Shown here piece by piece: positions 1 to 7,842 of a stretch of 64,000 nt of DNA (positions are counted from its first letter, which is position 1; each line of letters opens with the position of its first letter). Origin of the DNA: Stappia sp. (lineage in GTDB: Bacteria; Pseudomonadota; Alphaproteobacteria; Rhizobiales; Stappiaceae); assembly GCF_040110915.1 (NCBI RefSeq), contig NZ_CP157793.1, forward strand, positions 1,128,939 to 1,192,938. The letters are read 5' to 3'. A program made the position numbers and the translations under genes. The notes under the pieces are model-generated. The model was not told where the DNA came from and did not search any database. It was given only the letters and a program-made list of their open reading frames with translations.

Positions 1-464
1 AGCCCGGGAAAGCGCGCCTGCGGCAGGACGATGCGCTCCACGATGCGCGCCGTACCCTCGATCAGACGGGCGCGCACGATGCGGATCACCGTCTCGCCGG
101 GCGCGAGGGCCAGACGCGCGGCTTCCGCCTCGGTGGCGGGCCCTTGCGTGACGTCGGGCGGGCCGCTTTGCGGCGTCAGCCGCGCGCCGCCCGGCCGCGC
201 GATGCGGAAGAACTGGAACAGCGAGCGCTCCGGCGTGACCTCGCGCACATAGGTGCCTTTGCCCTGGCGGCGCTCCAGAAGATTGTCGGCCGCCATCGCG
301 TCGAGCGCCTTGCGCACCGTGCCCTGGCTGACCCCGAGTTCGGAGGCCAGCGTCTGTTCGCTCGGCAGCACCTGCCCCGGGCTCCAGCGCCCGTCGGAGA
401 TGCGGGCGACGAACATGTCCTGGACCTGACGATAAAGAGGGCGATATCCCGGCGCGTCGGCCAT
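1..464 (-). CDS. GntR-family transcriptional regulator (partial, C-terminal end outside window)
   Basis: Reading the minus strand from the ATG at 464 gives a protein starting MADAPGYRPLYRQVQDMFV, a typical GntR winged-helix N-terminus. The helix-turn-helix follows (residues about 30-60: LPSEQTLASELGVSQGTVRKAL) with the usual wing sequence RRQGKGTYV. From about residue 75 a UTRA-type effector domain begins (RSLFQFFRI, then a conserved VIRIVRARL stretch). The gene runs off the window at position 1, so only about 154 residues are visible. It is divergent from the suyAB-comC operon, and a perfect palindrome lies between them, so it is the likely local repressor of sulfolactate use. The effector is not known; a sulfolactate-like compound is a guess from context. 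Confidence 0.85.
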   Translation of the reverse strand, partial: MADAPGYRPLYRQVQDMFVARISDGRWSPGQVLPSEQTLASELGVSQGTVRKALDAMAADNLLERRQGKGTYVREVTPERSLFQFFRIARPGGARLTPQSGPPDVTQGPATEAEAARLALAPGETVIRIVRARLIEGTARIVERIVLPQARFPG

Positions 465-540
465 GACGGGTCACTTTCCTGCGGTGGTCTTGTCTTCACG
501 TGCACGATCCGGCCGGCCGAGGCGGCCGGCCCGGCTTCGC

Positions 541-610
541 CATGCCCGGCTCGCCATGCCCGCCGCGCCATGCCCGGCTCGCCATGCCCGCCGCGCCATG
601 CGCGGCTCGC
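541..610. repeat. Five tandem copies of a 14-bp unit
   Basis: The run consists of five adjacent 14-bp units of the form CATGCCCGSCKCGC, alternating between CATGCCCGGCTCGC and CATGCCCGCCGCGC. The fifth has one change (CATGCGCGGCTCGC). It lies in the divergent intergenic region upstream of the GntR start, so it would fall in the regulator's leader or promoter region. All six frames are open across it because of base composition, but no convincing protein is present. Function unknown; it could be a slippage-prone minisatellite. Confidence 0.85.
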
Positions 611-690
611 CATGCCTGTGGCGGAGGCGTCCGTGCATGGCCGCGCGCGGCCGGACGGTCGGCATCCGTTTCCTCGGTCATAGTCCGACC

Positions 691-719
691 TTGCAAAGCT
701 GTCCAATCTTTGATGTAAG
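691..719 (+). promoter_or_regulatory. Possible sigma70-type promoter for the suyA operon
   Basis: A TTGCAA box at 691-696 and a TGTAAG box at 714-719 are separated by 17 bp, each matching four of six consensus positions. The adjacent palindrome begins at 720, so a bound repressor would cover the start site. Boxes this weak occur by chance; the position next to the operator is the main support. Confidence 0.35.
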
Positions 720-737
720 ATGTCTTATATAAGACAT
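720..737. promoter_or_regulatory. 18-bp perfect palindrome, likely GntR operator
   Basis: ATGTCTTATATAAGACAT is identical to its reverse complement over all 18 bases and sits in an AT-rich island inside GC-rich DNA. GntR-family proteins bind such short palindromes as dimers. It is 130 bp upstream of suyA and in the only intergenic region shared with the divergent GntR gene, so it is the best operator candidate for the operon. Confidence 0.7.
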
Positions 738-867
738 AAGTTTTTCAAGGGCGCCCGCTCGTGCGACGGCGCATCGGGGCAGGGACCTGGGAAGGATTGA
801 CCCGAGTTCCGGTCCTTGCAGACCAACCGCGAGCGCGGCCGGCCCGCCGAGGCGTTAGGAGGCATGC

Positions 868-1155
868 ATGTCCAAACCACATCTTCTCGTTCACGACCGG
901 GCCGACAATGTCGGCGTTGTCGTTGTGGAGGGTCTGACGGCCGGCACGGACATGCTGTGCGTGGTGACGGAAGACGACAGCGACTTTCACCTTAAGGTGA
1001 ACGCCGACATTCCCATCGGCCACAAGGTCGCGCTGGTCGACCTCGCCGAGGGCGACACGGTGATCAAATACGGCGAGGACATCGGCCGCATGACCGGCCC
1101 GGCCCCGAAGGGCGGCCACGTCCACACCCACAATCTCAAGACCAAGCGGTGGTGA
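868..1155 (+). CDS. suyA: UxaA-family small subunit, probable (2R)-sulfolactate sulfo-lyase subunit alpha
   Basis: This 95-residue protein is a lone SAF-like domain of the kind found at the N-terminus of altronate dehydratase (UxaA). When it is a separate small subunit followed by a subunit of about 390 residues, the pair matches SuyAB, which splits (R)-sulfolactate into pyruvate and sulfite in the cytoplasm. Visible features are an [12 protein letters not shown] start and an [16 protein letters not shown] core. A strong ribosome-binding site (TTAGGAGG) precedes the ATG at 868. It is the first gene of a three-gene operon, with suyB starting 2 bp after its stop. The alternative is a split altronate or other hydroxyacid dehydratase; the downstream dehydrogenase favours sulfolactate. 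Confidence 0.75.
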   Translation: MSKPHLLVHDRADNVGVVVVEGLTAGTDMLCVVTEDDSDFHLKVNADIPIGHKVALVDLAEGDTVIKYGEDIGRMTGPAPKGGHVHTHNLKTKRW

Positions 1156-1157
1156 TC

Positions 1158-2336
1158 ATGCAGGACCCCAAGAGCCTCGAAGTCCGCGCCTGGCGCCGCG
1201 AGAACGGCCGCGTCGGCGTGCGCAACCACGTGCTGATCCTGCCCGTGGACGACATTTCCAACGCCGCCTGCGAGGCGGTCGCCAACAACATCAAGGGCAC
1301 GCTGGCGATCCCGCATGCCTACGGCCGGCTGCAGTTCGGCGAGGATCTGGATCTCCATTTCCGCACGATCATCGGCACCGGTGCCAATCCGAATGTCGCC
1401 GCCGTCGTCGTCATCGGCATCGAGCCGGAATGGACCAAGGTGATCGTCGACGGCATCGCGAAGACCGGCAAGCCGGTGGAGGGTTTTTCCATCGAGCAGA
1501 ACGGCGACATCGCGACCATCGCGGCCGCCTCGCGCAAGGCCAAGGAGTTCGTCCACTGGGCGAGCGAGCTGGAGCGCGAGCCCTGTCCGCTCACCGACCT
1601 GTGGGTCTCGACCAAATGCGGCGAGAGCGACACGACGACGGGCCTGTCGTCCTGCCCGACGGTCGGCAACATGTACGACAAGCTCTTGCCGCACGGGCTC
1701 TACGGCTGTTTCGGCGAGACCTCGGAGATCACCGGCGCGGAGCATATCTGCGTCAGGCGCGCGGCGACGCCCGAGGCGGGCGAGAAGTTCATGGCGCTGT
1801 TCCAGGCCTATCAGGACGAGGTGATCGAACCCTTCAAGACGTCGGATCTCTCCGACAGCCAGCCGACCAAGGGGAACATCCTGGGCGGCCTGTCGACCAT
1901 CGAGGAAAAGGCGCTCGGCAATCTGGAGAAGATCGGCCGCACCTCGACCTATATCGACGCGCTGGGGCCGGCGGTCGCGCCGGAGAAGGGTCCGGGGCTC
2001 TACTTCATGGACACCTCGTCGGCGGCCGCCGAATGCGTGACGCTGATGGCGGCGGCGGGCTATGTGATCCACACGTTCCCGACCGGTCAGGGCAATGTGA
2101 TCGGCAATCCGATCGTGCCGGTGATCAAGATCTCGGGCAATCCGCGCACGCTTCGCACCATGTCGGAGCACATCGACGTGGACGTGACCGGGGTGCTCAG
2201 CCGCGAGATGACCATCGATCAGGCGGGCGACGCGCTGATCCAGATGATCGCGCGCACCGCCAACGGCCGCGCCACCGCCGCTGAGGCACTCGGCCACCGC
2301 GAGTTCTCCATGACGAAGCTCTATCGCAGCGCGTGA
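1158..2336 (+). CDS. suyB: UxaA-family large subunit, probable (2R)-sulfolactate sulfo-lyase subunit beta
   Basis: This 392-residue catalytic subunit of the altronate dehydratase/sulfo-lyase family would cleave sulfolactate to pyruvate and sulfite together with SuyA. It opens with the family signature [16 protein letters not shown] and carries the cysteine-containing motif [18 protein letters not shown] at about residues 150-167, in the region that holds the metal in this family. A second conserved block is [20 protein letters not shown]. The frame also has two GTG codons at 1149 and 1152 that overlap suyA; the ATG at 1158 is preferred because it lies just after the suyA stop. Length agrees with SuyB. 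Substrate specificity is inferred from the operon. Confidence 0.75.
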   Translation: MQDPKSLEVRAWRRENGRVGVRNHVLILPVDDISNAACEAVANNIKGTLAIPHAYGRLQFGEDLDLHFRTIIGTGANPNVAAVVVIGIEPEWTKVIVDGIAKTGKPVEGFSIEQNGDIATIAAASRKAKEFVHWASELEREPCPLTDLWVSTKCGESDTTTGLSSCPTVGNMYDKLLPHGLYGCFGETSEITGAEHICVRRAATPEAGEKFMALFQAYQDEVIEPFKTSDLSDSQPTKGNILGGLSTIEEKALGNLEKIGRTSTYIDALGPAVAPEKGPGLYFMDTSSAAAECVTLMAAAGYVIHTFPTGQGNVIGNPIVPVIKISGNPRTLRTMSEHIDVDVTGVLSREMTIDQAGDALIQMIARTANGRATAAEALGHREFSMTKLYRSA

Positions 2337-2383
2337 CGCGCATCGCAACGTCTTGACCTGATCAATCGAACGGAACAGTCCGC

Positions 2384-3397
2384 ATGGCCGCTACGAAAAC
2401 CCTCACGCCGGGCGAGGCGGAGGCGCTGGTGAGTGCCGCGCTCATCGCCAGCAACACTGCTGCGGACAATGCCGCGAGCGTTGCCCGCGCCCTCATTGCC
2501 GCCGAGATCGACGGGCAGGGCGGGCACGGCCTGTCGCGCGTGCCGTCTTATGCGGCGCAGGCGCGTTCGGGCAAGGTCGACGGCCACGCGGTTCCGGTGG
2601 CGGAACGCGCGGCGCCTGCCGTGCTGCGCGTCGATGCGGGGCTTGGCTTCGCCTATCCTGCCATCGACCTGACGGTCGCGCATCTGCCGGAAATCGCCGC
2701 CGAAACGGGACTTGCGATTGCCGCAATCCGCCGGTCGCATCACTTCGGGCAGGCGGGCGCCCATTGCGAACGCCTGGCGGACAAGGGGCTCGTGGCTTTC
2801 GTCTTCGGCAATTCGCCGCAGGCCATCGCGCCCTGGGGCGGCAAGCGCCCGCTCTTCGGCACCAACCCCATCGCCTTCGCGGCTCCCGTGCCCGACCAGC
2901 CGCCGCTGGTCATCGACTTCGCCGTCTCGCGCGTGGCGCGCGGCAAGATCATGGCCGCCGACAAGGCCGGCACGGCGATCCCCGAGGGCTGGGCGCTGGA
3001 CCCGCAAGGTCGCCCGACCACCGACACCAGGGCGGCGCTTGCCGGCACGATGATCCCCATCGGCGAGGCGAAGGGGGCCGCGCTGGCGCTGATGGTGGAG
3101 GTGATGTCGGCCGCGCTCGTCGGGGCAAGCCTCGCCTTCGAGGCGTCGAGCCTGTTCACCGGCGAGGGCGCGCCCCCCGATCTCGGTCAGACGGTGCTCG
3201 CCATCGATCCGGGCCGCGTGTCGGCCGGCGCCTATGGCGCGCGCGTGACGACGCTCGTGTCGGCCATCGCGGCGGAGGAGGGCGCGCGCCTGCCCGGCAG
3301 CCGGCGCCTCGAGGCGCGCGCGCGCGCCGCGCGCGACGGGATCGCGGTTCCCGCCCCTCTGCACGCCGAGATCGCCGCGCTCGCCGGCGCGGGCTGA
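2384..3397 (+). CDS. comC: Ldh/malate-type NAD(P)-dependent 2-hydroxyacid dehydrogenase, probable (R)-sulfolactate dehydrogenase
   Basis: This 337-residue member of the LDH2/MDH2 family is unrelated in fold to ordinary malate dehydrogenase. Family landmarks are GQGGHGLSRVPSY near residue 45, RRSHHFGQAGAHCE near 113, FGTNPIAFAAP near 163, and GEAKGAALALMVEVMSAAL near 225. Characterised members interconvert 2-hydroxyacids and 2-oxoacids (malate, lactate, ureidoglycolate, sulfolactate). Directly downstream of suyAB the most economical role is the ComC reaction, (R)-sulfolactate to and from sulfopyruvate, which could feed or recycle the lyase substrate. The gene follows suyB by 47 bp and converges on tamB, whose stop is only 4 bp away. 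The family call is firm; the substrate is inferred. Confidence 0.72.
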   Translation: MAATKTLTPGEAEALVSAALIASNTAADNAASVARALIAAEIDGQGGHGLSRVPSYAAQARSGKVDGHAVPVAERAAPAVLRVDAGLGFAYPAIDLTVAHLPEIAAETGLAIAAIRRSHHFGQAGAHCERLADKGLVAFVFGNSPQAIAPWGGKRPLFGTNPIAFAAPVPDQPPLVIDFAVSRVARGKIMAADKAGTAIPEGWALDPQGRPTTDTRAALAGTMIPIGEAKGAALALMVEVMSAALVGASLAFEASSLFTGEGAPPDLGQTVLAIDPGRVSAGAYGARVTTLVSAIAAEEGARLPGSRRLEARARAARDGIAVPAPLHAEIAALAGAG

Positions 3398-3401
3398 TCG
3401 C

Positions 3402-6400
3402 TCAGTCGCCGAACTCGCGTTCGAAGAAGATGCCGGCCTTCGATTCCCCGTCGGCGCCGACCTCGCCGCGCAGTTTCAGGGACCTGGTCACGTCGATGTC
3501 GACGGTGACGCGGCTGGAGGCGTCGCGCGTGCCCTGTTTGACGCCGAGATAGATGTTGTCGTCCAGATATTTGCCGACCGACACCGTGGGACCGTCGGCG
3601 TCGGAGGTGTCGACGTCGATGGCATCGACGCCGAGCGCCTGACGCAGCTGGCCGAGCGGTCCTTCGCCGCCGCCGCCGGTGAGCGCCAGAACCGAGGCGC
3701 CGAGCTGCGCGATCTGCGCCGGCGACAGGTCGCTCATGCCGCGTCCGAACAGGAAGCGGGCGAGGATCTCGTCCTGCGGCAGGTCCGGCGAGGAGGTGAA
3801 GGCGATCTGCGGCTGGCTCGCCGGTCCGCGCACCGTGATGGTGACCGCCGCATTGCCCGCCTGCGAGGTCGCGGCGAAATCGAGATCGGGCATCAGCGAG
3901 CCGGCGAAGGAGGCTTCGCCCTTGTCGAAATTCACCCGCCGGGTCAGCACCTGAAGCACGCCCCGGCGCAGGCTGAAGCCGCCGACCGCCTGCGGGTCGG
4001 CGCTGGTGCCGACAAGGCGCAGCGAGCCGCCGAGTTCCGCGTCGAGCCCGCGTCCGCGCACGAATATCTGACCGGGCGCGGTGACGGTCACATCGAGGGC
4101 GAGCGGGCGTCCGCCGCCATTGCCGCCTCCGCCGCCCCCGTCGCCGCCATGCAGTGCCGCGTCCTGCCGGCGCACGTCTTCCGGCGCATTGCGGTGGGTG
4201 ACCGACACCGGATCGATGGTCCCGGGCAGGCTGGAGGGGATGGTGATGTCGGCGCGCGGAATGGTCACGGTGCCGGAGAGCCGCGCCGGTGTGGTCGGCG
4301 AGGCGAGCGGGCCGTTGAGCCGCAGGTCGGCGTTGACGCGGGCACGCACGATGCGCCCGTCGGAATATTGCCCGTCCGTGACGGTGAGCGAGAGATCCGC
4401 CGGCATGCCGCCGTCGAGCCCGATGCTGCCGTCGGCCGAAAGCCTTCCGCCGGCGGCAATGGCCGCGGCGAGCCCGTCGATGGTCACCGTCTCCCGGGTG
4501 ACGCGCACCGTGCCGGCGACCTCGCGCAGTGCGAGGCCCGAGGCGAGATGGGTGAGCGCCACCGCGTTCGGCGTCAGCGTCAGCGCGACCTGTGGCGCGG
4601 CGAAGGACCCGCCGATGCGGCCTGCGAGCGTCATCGCCCCTTGCGCCGACAGGCCGGCGAGCAGGAGCTGCCGCCGGGCGACGCCGAGCGGCAGCTGTCC
4701 CGAAACCGAAAGATCGAGCGCGCCGGCGCCGGAGACCGTGACCGGCCCTTCGGCCACGACCTGAAGCCCTTCGGTCCCGGTCACCTGCGTGCGTTGGGTA
4801 AGGCGCATCCCCTGAAAGCTGCCGTTTGAGGCAAGCGCCAGATCGCCGACGCCCGCACTGCGCAGCGGCGCCGCGCCAAGCCCGGCGATGGAGAGGGTCC
4901 ATGAAGCGCGCGGGTCCGCCGCCGCGCCGGTGACCTCGACCGAGCCGGAGAGCGCCCCGGCGAGACCGAAGCCCGGCGCGACGGAATTGGCGAGCGCCAG
5001 CGGGAGCCGGTCCGCCCGTGCCCTCAGATCGAGCCGGTCGCCGGCCGTGCCGGCCAGCGTGAGCGTGCCCGAGCCGAGGCGCAGCGACAGCGATTCGATG
5101 CGCGCCGCCCCGTCGACGACCGAGATCCGTGCCGGCTCGCTGAGCCTGGTGTCGATTCCCCGGTAGCGGCCGTCGAGCGCGGCGAGGACGATGGCGAGGC
5201 CGTCGCCCTCCGGCACCAGCCGGGCATCCAGCGCGAGCCCGTCGGCGGTGTTGCCTTCGGCCAGACGCGCGTCAAGCTGCACGCGCGTCTGCGCATTGGC
5301 CTCGCTCGTGGCGGAAAGCGTCGCCCGGGCGATGCGCGTTTCGCCGAAGGCAAGTGCGCGCGCCTCCGCCTCGCCCGCCAGACGCGGCGCGGCGAGCGGG
5401 CCTTGCGCGGCGAGATCCGCCGACAGCGTCCCGATGGTGGTTCCCGCGGCAACGACGTCGCGGCCCGAAAGCGCAAGGCGGGCATCGGACACGCCGTCGC
5501 GCTCGGTGAGGCTGAGCGTGCCCTCCAGCGCCCCACCGAGGTCGGTGAGGGCGAGGGTGGAAAAGGCGGACAGATCCGGCGCGTCGATGGTCAACTCGCC
5601 GCTGAGCGTGTCGAGTGCCCGCGCGAGATCGGCGATCCGCAGCGCGCCCTCGATGCGATTGTCGCCGCTGGCCAGCGTGAGCGGGTCGATGCGCGCGCCC
5701 GGGCCATCGGGTTCCGCGTGCAGACGGGCCGTCAGATCCTGGCCCTCCAGCGTCGCGGCGAGATCGATTTCCGCGCGCGGCGCGGCGACATCGACGTCGG
5801 CGGTGAGGCGCAGGTCCTCAACCGGATTGCCGTCCAGCATCAGCCGCTCGGCGGTGGCGGTGGCGGCGACGCGCGGCGCGGCCGGCGTGCCGGTGAGTGC
5901 GGCGGTGAGTGTCGTGGCGCCGGCAAGGCGCGGGTCGAACGCGCCGATCCGGGGGATCTCCACGTCGAGGGTCGCGTCGAGCGCGTCGGCGGCGATGTCG
6001 CCCGTCGCGGAGGCGGTCAGCGCGGCGAGCGTAAGCCGCGCGGTCTCCAGCGTCATCCCTTGCGCGGCGGCGTCGATCCGGGCGGTGGCGTCGAGATCGG
6101 CCGGGCCGTTGAACGCCGCAAGCGCCGGGTCGCTCGCCTCGACTGCCGCGATCTCGGCCGCAAGCTCCACAGCGAGCGGCGCGAGCGGCTGCCGGGCATC
6201 GAAGTCCGTGCCCGAAAGCCGCGCGCGGAGACCCGACAGGGCGGCCTCCGTGGTGGCAAGCCGCGCCGTCGCGAGCCGGACCTGCCAGCCGAGCGCGTCG
6301 AGCGGTCCGTCGGCCGAGATGGCCAGGGTCGTTTCGCCAATGGCGATGCGCCGCTCCGGCAGGTCGAGGGCGATGAGCGCGTCGCCGCCGGCCGACAGGC

Positions 6401-7460
6401 GCCCGTCGACACGGGCCGTCAGGCGCTGCGTGGCGGCATCCCGGCTCGCCTCGACGTCGAGCGAAAGCGTTTGCGTCGTCAGATCGGCGGTGAGGCTGCG
6501 CGGGGTGAAATCGGTGCCAAGCTCGGCCGTGGCCGTCAGGCGCGTGTCGCCGAGCAGGACCGCCTGGGCGACGGGCGGGGCGAGCCGGGCGAGGCGGCCG
6601 TCGAGCCCGGCCGTCAGCCGGCGCGTGTCCTCCGCGCTGGTCAGTCGGGCCGTGCCGGAAACCTCCGTCTCGCCGTCGAGCTTCAGCGCGAGATCGGCGC
6701 TCCAGTCGGACAGGGGCCCGGCGCCGGCAACCGAGAGGTCGAGCGCCGGCAGGCCGGGAATATCGAGCAGGCGCGCGGCGAGACCGCCGCGCGGTTCCGA
6801 TCCGGTAAGCGCGAGGTCGAGCCGGTTCTGCGCGGGCACGAAGGCGATGTCGGCGGAAAGCGCGCCGGCGGTTCCGTCCGTCCGCTCGACCGACAGGCTG
6901 GCCGTCAGGCCCCCCGCCGCGACCTGTCCACGCGCGTCGGCGGTGAGCCGCATGGCCGTGCCGGCGACCGCCGGCCCCAGCGCGATGTCGCCGATGGCGG
7001 CCCGGCCGAGATCGACGGCCGGAAGGTTCGGCAGGCCGATCTCGCCCGCCGGCTCGGCGGGCTCGGGTTCGTCGGCGGGGGCCGGGAGCCGGTCGAGGGC
7101 GAGCCGGTCGAGCGTCAGCGCATCGACCGCGATGCGTCCGCCCAGAAGCGCGGTTGGCTGCCAGGCAAGGGCGAGGCCTTCGAGCGTCAGATAATCGCCG
7201 GTACCGTCGCCGAGCCGTGCCCGCTCCAGCGTGACGTCGAGCCCCCAGCCGACCGTGAGGCCGTCCAGCTTCAGCGTGCGGTCCGGTCCCGAGGCCGCCC
7301 ACGAAATGACGTTCGCGGCCGCCACGCGTCCGGGCGCGGTCTGCAGGGCGGCGAGCGTCGCCCCGCCGAGGACGACGGCGATCAGCACGAGCCCGACCGT
7401 CAGGCGCAGCAGCGCGCCCGCGACGGCAAGGGCTTTGGCTTTCAAGGTGCGCGCGGGCAT
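3402..7460 (-). CDS. tamB: TamB, inner-membrane-anchored translocation and assembly module protein
   Basis: This very long AsmA-like/DUF490 protein (about 1350 residues) spans the periplasm and works with TamA in outer-membrane biogenesis and lipid transport. One N-terminal membrane anchor is visible (LLRLTVGLVLIAVVLGGATLAAL), then a thousand residues of short beta-rich repeats dominated by Asp, Leu, Ala and Thr. The conserved C-terminal DUF490 block contains DEILARFLFGRGMSDLSPAQIAQL and ends in a beta-strand-rich tail with IYLGVKQGT. A Gly-Asn-rich insert (GGDGGGGGGNGGG) lies near residue 1090. The frame could start at 7490, but the ATG at 7460 has a good Shine-Dalgarno (GAAGGA). It lies downstream of tamA in the same direction. 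Confidence 0.9.
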   Translation of the reverse strand: MPARTLKAKALAVAGALLRLTVGLVLIAVVLGGATLAALQTAPGRVAAANVISWAASGPDRTLKLDGLTVGWGLDVTLERARLGDGTGDYLTLEGLALAWQPTALLGGRIAVDALTLDRLALDRLPAPADEPEPAEPAGEIGLPNLPAVDLGRAAIGDIALGPAVAGTAMRLTADARGQVAAGGLTASLSVERTDGTAGALSADIAFVPAQNRLDLALTGSEPRGGLAARLLDIPGLPALDLSVAGAGPLSDWSADLALKLDGETEVSGTARLTSAEDTRRLTAGLDGRLARLAPPVAQAVLLGDTRLTATAELGTDFTPRSLTADLTTQTLSLDVEASRDAATQRLTARVDGRLSAGGDALIALDLPERRIAIGETTLAISADGPLDALGWQVRLATARLATTEAALSGLRARLSGTDFDARQPLAPLAVELAAEIAAVEASDPALAAFNGPADLDATARIDAAAQGMTLETARLTLAALTASATGDIAADALDATLDVEIPRIGAFDPRLAGATTLTAALTGTPAAPRVAATATAERLMLDGNPVEDLRLTADVDVAAPRAEIDLAATLEGQDLTARLHAEPDGPGARIDPLTLASGDNRIEGALRIADLARALDTLSGELTIDAPDLSAFSTLALTDLGGALEGTLSLTERDGVSDARLALSGRDVVAAGTTIGTLSADLAAQGPLAAPRLAGEAEARALAFGETRIARATLSATSEANAQTRVQLDARLAEGNTADGLALDARLVPEGDGLAIVLAALDGRYRGIDTRLSEPARISVVDGAARIESLSLRLGSGTLTLAGTAGDRLDLRARADRLPLALANSVAPGFGLAGALSGSVEVTGAAADPRASWTLSIAGLGAAPLRSAGVGDLALASNGSFQGMRLTQRTQVTGTEGLQVVAEGPVTVSGAGALDLSVSGQLPLGVARRQLLLAGLSAQGAMTLAGRIGGSFAAPQVALTLTPNAVALTHLASGLALREVAGTVRVTRETVTIDGLAAAIAAGGRLSADGSIGLDGGMPADLSLTVTDGQYSDGRIVRARVNADLRLNGPLASPTTPARLSGTVTIPRADITIPSSLPGTIDPVSVTHRNAPEDVRRQDAALHGGDGGGGGGNGGGRPLALDVTVTAPGQIFVRGRGLDAELGGSLRLVGTSADPQAVGGFSLRRGVLQVLTRRVNFDKGEASFAGSLMPDLDFAATSQAGNAAVTITVRGPASQPQIAFTSSPDLPQDEILARFLFGRGMSDLSPAQIAQLGASVLALTGGGGEGPLGQLRQALGVDAIDVDTSDADGPTVSVGKYLDDNIYLGVKQGTRDASSRVTVDIDVTRSLKLRGEVGADGESKAGIFFEREFGD

Positions 7461-7842
7461 GGGATCCTTCGCATGGGGGCGAGACCGCAAACGCTCGACC
7501 CAAAGGGGGCGAAACTGAATCGCCGCTCAGTGTCTTATCGATTCGCGTTGAAGCGAAATCATGGCACGGACGGCACGGTGAAGGTGCGGTTGAAGGCGTT
7601 GACCCGGAATCGGAACCTGAAGAGTGGCCGCCAGGCCGTTGACCGGACTCTCGAAATCGACGCCGAGAGCTTAAGCATCGGTTAACGTCGGGGCGTTGCC
7701 GACACGGTGAATCGGGATCGCAGCCGCTGCGCGCAAGACCTTGATGCGACTCGCGAAACGCATGGAAACCTGAATCGGTTCCTCAAGCGCGCCTGAATCG
7801 ATCTCTCAGCATCGATCTCTCGACACGATCGGCCGTGCCGCG
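7461..7842. other. Gap of about 380 bp between tamA and tamB, no gene seen
   Basis: No convincing coding sequence is visible on either strand. The stretch holds several copies of the short motif GAATCG/CGATTC, including a cluster near 7795-7830 (GAATCGATCTCTCAGC followed by another ATCGATCTCTC). It separates tamA from tamB, which are usually adjacent or overlapping, and probably holds a separate tamB promoter. Confidence 0.5.

Noticed and set aside
868..2336. Altronate dehydratase (uxaA) as the name for the first two plus-strand genes
   Set aside because: Split small and large subunits followed by an LDH2-type dehydrogenase fit SuyAB-ComC better; uronate genes are absent. Kept as an alternative only.
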